Source of the DNA: an uncultured Lachnospiraceae bacterium
GTDB taxonomy: Bacteria; Bacillota_A; Clostridia; Lachnospirales; Lachnospiraceae
Direction of reading: 5' to 3'
NCBI GenBank assembly: GCA_902795835.1
Contig: CADBNA010000351.1
Span: 1-7,819 of the forward strand
DNA length: 7,819 nucleotides
A program made the position numbers and the translations under genes. The notes below the pieces were generated by a model that did not search any database, was not told where the DNA came from, and saw only the letters and a program-made list of their open reading frames with translations. Each line of letters begins with the position of its first letter. Positions within the stretch are counted from its first letter, which is position 1. Positions 6,371 through 7,819 of this stretch are shown here, in pieces.

Positions 6371-6436
6371 ATGAAAAGAACATTCTTTGAGATGAGACAC
6401 TTTACAAAAAAGTGGAATGAGTTAGGGAAACACTGA
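6371..6436 (+). pseudogene. 5' fragment of XRE-type regulator gene, cut by the IS5-family element
   Basis: ATG 6371 starts 18 host codons (MKRTFFEMRHFTKKWNEL) before the frame enters the insertion element and stops at TGA 6434-6436. An in-frame TAA at 6359 excludes an earlier start. No ribosome site is visible, matching the leaderless promoter prediction. Joining this fragment to base 7666, with one target copy kept, gives an uninterrupted frame into the HTH sequence right of the element. The first 18 residues alone also resemble the start of RelE/HigB-type toxins, an alternative that the continuous rejoined frame makes less likely. Confidence 0.55.
6422..6425. repeat. Left target-site copy (TTAG) of the insertion element
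   Basis: TTAG fits the YTAR target favoured by IS5-group elements and abuts the left terminal repeat. The right copy is CTAG, so the pair differs at one base. Confidence 0.55.
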
Positions 6437-6441
6437 TAAAT
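6426..6441 (+). repeat. Left terminal inverted repeat of the IS
   Basis: GGAAACACTGATAAAT matches the reverse complement of the right end at 13 of 16 positions, differing at positions 6, 7 and 13. Confidence 0.8.
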
Positions 6442-6553
6442 AATGACATACTGCCATAAGATCAGCGTTTGTAAATTTTTTTCAGTTGCTTATCACTATA
6501 ATGCCCAGAATGGGCTGAAATGCAGCTGGTTTTCGGCTATAAAGCCTACTTTT

Positions 6554-6562
6554 TGTGGATAA
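6554..6562 (-). promoter_or_regulatory. Perfect DnaA box inside the IS left end
   Basis: On the - strand this reads TTATCCACA, the consensus DnaA-binding 9-mer. It lies just past the transposase stop and about 130 bases inside the left tip. Some insertion sequences carry DnaA sites near their ends; whether this one works is unknown. Confidence 0.35.
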
Positions 6563-6580
6563 CTTGCCTAATTGGACACA

Positions 6581-7573
6581 CTATGCCATACAGAATTCCC
6601 TCGTTCGCCCGGTACGGAAGCATTTTACAAGATTGGCACTGGCAAACAGAATGTGGAAACGATTCATGTTTTTGGCTATACCCCGGTATACCACCTTGGC
6701 ATATCCGAACTGCCGCTTGACAATTAAAAACGGATGTTCAACTTTGCATCTGACCGATGACTTCCGGTTTTCGATCTCCTTATCCCAGTTGATGCCATTA
6801 TAGCTGGGAGAGATCTTAAGGCTGGACGGCCTGACGTTTGTACGGAACTCTATGTTCCGAAAATGTTCGTTATTCCGAATCTCCGGCCGCTTTTCGGCTC
6901 CGCTGTATCCGGAATCGCCGTAGCAGACCTCATCGTCCTCTCGCAGGAGATTGGCGGTTTCATCGATGTCATGGACATTGGCTGCTGTTCCTGTGATCGT
7001 GTGTACGTAACCGCTCCCGGCATCAACTCCGGCATGGACTTTCATGCCGTGGTACCACTGGTTGCCTTTCCTGGTCTGGTGCATTTCCGGATCACGTTTG
7101 CCCTCTTTGTTCTTGGTAGAACTCGGAGCTGCGATGATCGTCGCATCTACAATGGAGCCGCCATGCATGATCAGTCCGGCTTTTTCCAGGCGATCGCTCA
7201 CATCCTGAAAGATCTTTTCTCCGATGTGATGCTGCTCCAGAAGATGCCAGAACTTCAGCAGGGTTGTAGCATCCGGAACCTGTTCATCGATGAAGTTGAT
7301 CCCGAGGAAGTTTCTCATGGCATAGCTGTCATAAATGGCTTCTTCCATCCCTTCATCGGAAAGATTGAACCAGTTCTGCATAAGATACATGCGGAGCATG
7401 ACTTCGATGTCCTTCGGCCTGCGGCCACGTTTGCTATTATAATAATATGGCCGGATGATCTCGATCCACTGAGCCCAGGGAATGATTTCATCCATGGATT
7501 CAAGGAAGCGTTCCCGCTTGGTTTTACGCCGGCGGTTTGCGTATTCAATGTCACTAAATGATTGTTGTTTCAT
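6581..7573 (-). CDS. IS5-family (IS5 group) DDE transposase
   Basis: This 330-residue protein cuts and joins the ends of the element. It is full length for the group and strongly resembles the E. coli IS5 transposase: SDEGMEEAIYD (72-82), PDATTLLKFWHLLEQH (100-115), DATIIAAPSSTKNKEGKRDP (143-162), MHQTRKGNQWYHGMKVH (164-180). The DDE triad is D143 (VDATII), D220 (YGDSGY) and E279 (VEHPF). R275 and K286 give the R(3)E(6)K spacing of the C-terminal signature, although its usual Tyr is replaced by Ser. The frame is intact, with ATG at 7573 preceded by GGGACGG (7581-7587, - strand) at a 7-base spacer. No defect is seen. It is transcribed against all neighbouring genes. Confidence 0.95.
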   Translation of the reverse strand: MKQQSFSDIEYANRRRKTKRERFLESMDEIIPWAQWIEIIRPYYYNSKRGRRPKDIEVMLRMYLMQNWFNLSDEGMEEAIYDSYAMRNFLGINFIDEQVPDATTLLKFWHLLEQHHIGEKIFQDVSDRLEKAGLIMHGGSIVDATIIAAPSSTKNKEGKRDPEMHQTRKGNQWYHGMKVHAGVDAGSGYVHTITGTAANVHDIDETANLLREDDEVCYGDSGYSGAEKRPEIRNNEHFRNIEFRTNVRPSSLKISPSYNGINWDKEIENRKSSVRCKVEHPFLIVKRQFGYAKVVYRGIAKNMNRFHILFASANLVKCFRTGRTREFCMA

Positions 7574-7603
7574 GCTTGCACCGTCCCTGTTTTTGATGTT
7601 TCC

Positions 7604-7632
7604 ATTATACAGGATTCGGGGCTTTTCTTAAA
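7604..7632 (-). promoter_or_regulatory. Probable transposase promoter
   Basis: On the - strand a perfect TATAAT (7604-7609) lies about 30 bases before the transposase start. A poor -35 (TTTAAG, 7627-7632) is 17 bases upstream of it. A weak -35 fits the low expression usual for transposases. Confidence 0.5.
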
Positions 7633-7645
7633 CCGGAGGTGCTGA

Positions 7646-7661
7646 ATTAATCAGCATTTCC
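7646..7661 (-). repeat. Right terminal inverted repeat of the IS
   Basis: Read on the - strand as GGAAATGCTGATTAAT, it matches the left end at 13 of 16 bases. The conserved core is GGAAA--CTGAT-AAT. Confidence 0.8.
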
Positions 7662-7665
7662 CTAG
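7662..7665. repeat. Right target-site copy (CTAG) of the insertion element
   Basis: CTAG abuts the right terminal repeat. It differs from the left TTAG by one pyrimidine; in the rejoined gene both read as leucine (TTA or CTA), so the difference is silent. Confidence 0.55.
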
Positions 7666-7819
7666 ATATAAAGACCATGTGCATAGAGACCGGCACCTCT
7701 CAAACGGAGATTGCCGATAAGCTTGACGTATCAATTCCATATGTCAATCGAATCATCAAGGGTCGGGAGCAGATCGTGAACAAGACGTTCGTGAAAATGA
7801 TGGATGAACTCGGCTATGA
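7662..7819 (+). pseudogene. 3' part of XRE-family HTH regulator, truncated by the IS, runs off the window
   Basis: The frame reads LDIKTMCIETGTSQTE, then IADKLDVSIPYVNRIIKGRE and a conserved-looking VNKTFVKMMDELGY up to the window edge. TSQTEIADKL and SIPYVNRIIKG are the second and third helices of an XRE/Cro-type HTH that binds operator DNA as a dimer. The gene lost its promoter and first 18 codons to the insertion. The only usual start left is ATG 7677, which would give a protein lacking its N-terminal residues, without a recognisable ribosome site. A GGAGGTG at 7635-7641 within the IS end points this way but has no ATG, GTG or TTG in frame near it. The palindrome at 6345-6357 is its likely operator. 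The 3' end is outside the window. Confidence 0.65.

Larger units (their letters stand above)
6426..7661 (-). mobile_element. Complete IS5-family insertion sequence, 1236 bp
   Basis: The element is bounded by inverted repeats starting GGAAA (13 of 16 bases match between ends), flanked by YTAR-type target copies, and carries one full-length transposase on the - strand. Its size is close to the 1.2 kb typical of the IS5 group. The 155 non-coding bases at the left end hold a perfect DnaA box (6554-6562), small hairpins GCCCA-GAA-TGGGC (6503-6515) and GGCT-ATAA-AGCC (6535-6546), and a T-run. The transposase promoter is at the right end. The intact frame and ends suggest an active or recent element. 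It is oriented against the gene it interrupts. Confidence 0.88.

Noticed and set aside
6371..6424. Left flank as the start of a RelE/HigB-type toxin with the XRE gene as its antitoxin
   Set aside because: The first residues look similar, but the flanks join in one continuous frame through the target copy, leaving no room for a toxin body.
6535..6554. GGCT-ATAA-AGCC hairpin followed by TACTTTTT on the + strand in the IS left end
   Set aside because: The stem has only 4 bp; it may weakly stop incoming transcription but does not support a terminator call.
6863..7561. Long + strand ORF of 232 codons inside the IS
   Set aside because: It is antisense to a clear full-length transposase gene and has no family features or ribosome site.

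Overview
The window looks like chromosomal or integrated-element DNA of a moderately GC-rich Clostridia-type Bacillota, possibly a gut Lachnospiraceae; this is inferred from family content, strong GGAGG-type ribosome sites and composition, without any database search. All genes lie on the + strand except the transposase.

Region 1 (about 1-4142) is a tightly packed GC-rich operon for a Tad/Flp-like (type IVb pilus-like) cell-surface apparatus. It opens with a stand-alone TadE-like pseudopilin. Two proteins follow in which a TadE-like N-terminus (membrane anchor plus small extracytoplasmic domain) is joined to a peptidoglycan hydrolase domain: an NlpC/P60-type cysteine hydrolase, then a CwlT-type lysozyme-like muramidase. 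Next come a 73-residue Flp-like pilin, a perfect-stem terminator or attenuator, and a large secreted protein with a signal peptide, a Gly-rich linker and a beta-rich C-terminus. The reasonable reading is a pilus-like machine that carries its own wall-cutting activities on pilin-like anchors. These are the same two activities that conjugative elements of the ICEBs1/Tn916 type combine in one CwlT protein. The pilus ATPase, platform and prepilin peptidase genes, if present, lie upstream of the window.

Region 2 (4143-6283) has a different character. A possible 40-codon ORF abuts the stop of the secreted-protein gene. A six-TM membrane protein apparently built from three two-TM repeats follows, then an FMN nitroreductase of the TM1586 type with an unusual in-frame N-terminal extension. 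A long composite hairpin followed by a T-run ends this unit.

Region 3 (6284-7819) holds a strong promoter (TTGACA-N17-TAAAAT) with a perfect palindrome between its boxes. It reads directly into a small XRE-type regulator gene. A complete 1236-bp IS5-family element, transposase on the - strand, interrupts that gene after 18 codons. Removing the element and one target copy restores one open frame that continues past the window's right edge, so the regulator appears insertionally inactivated.
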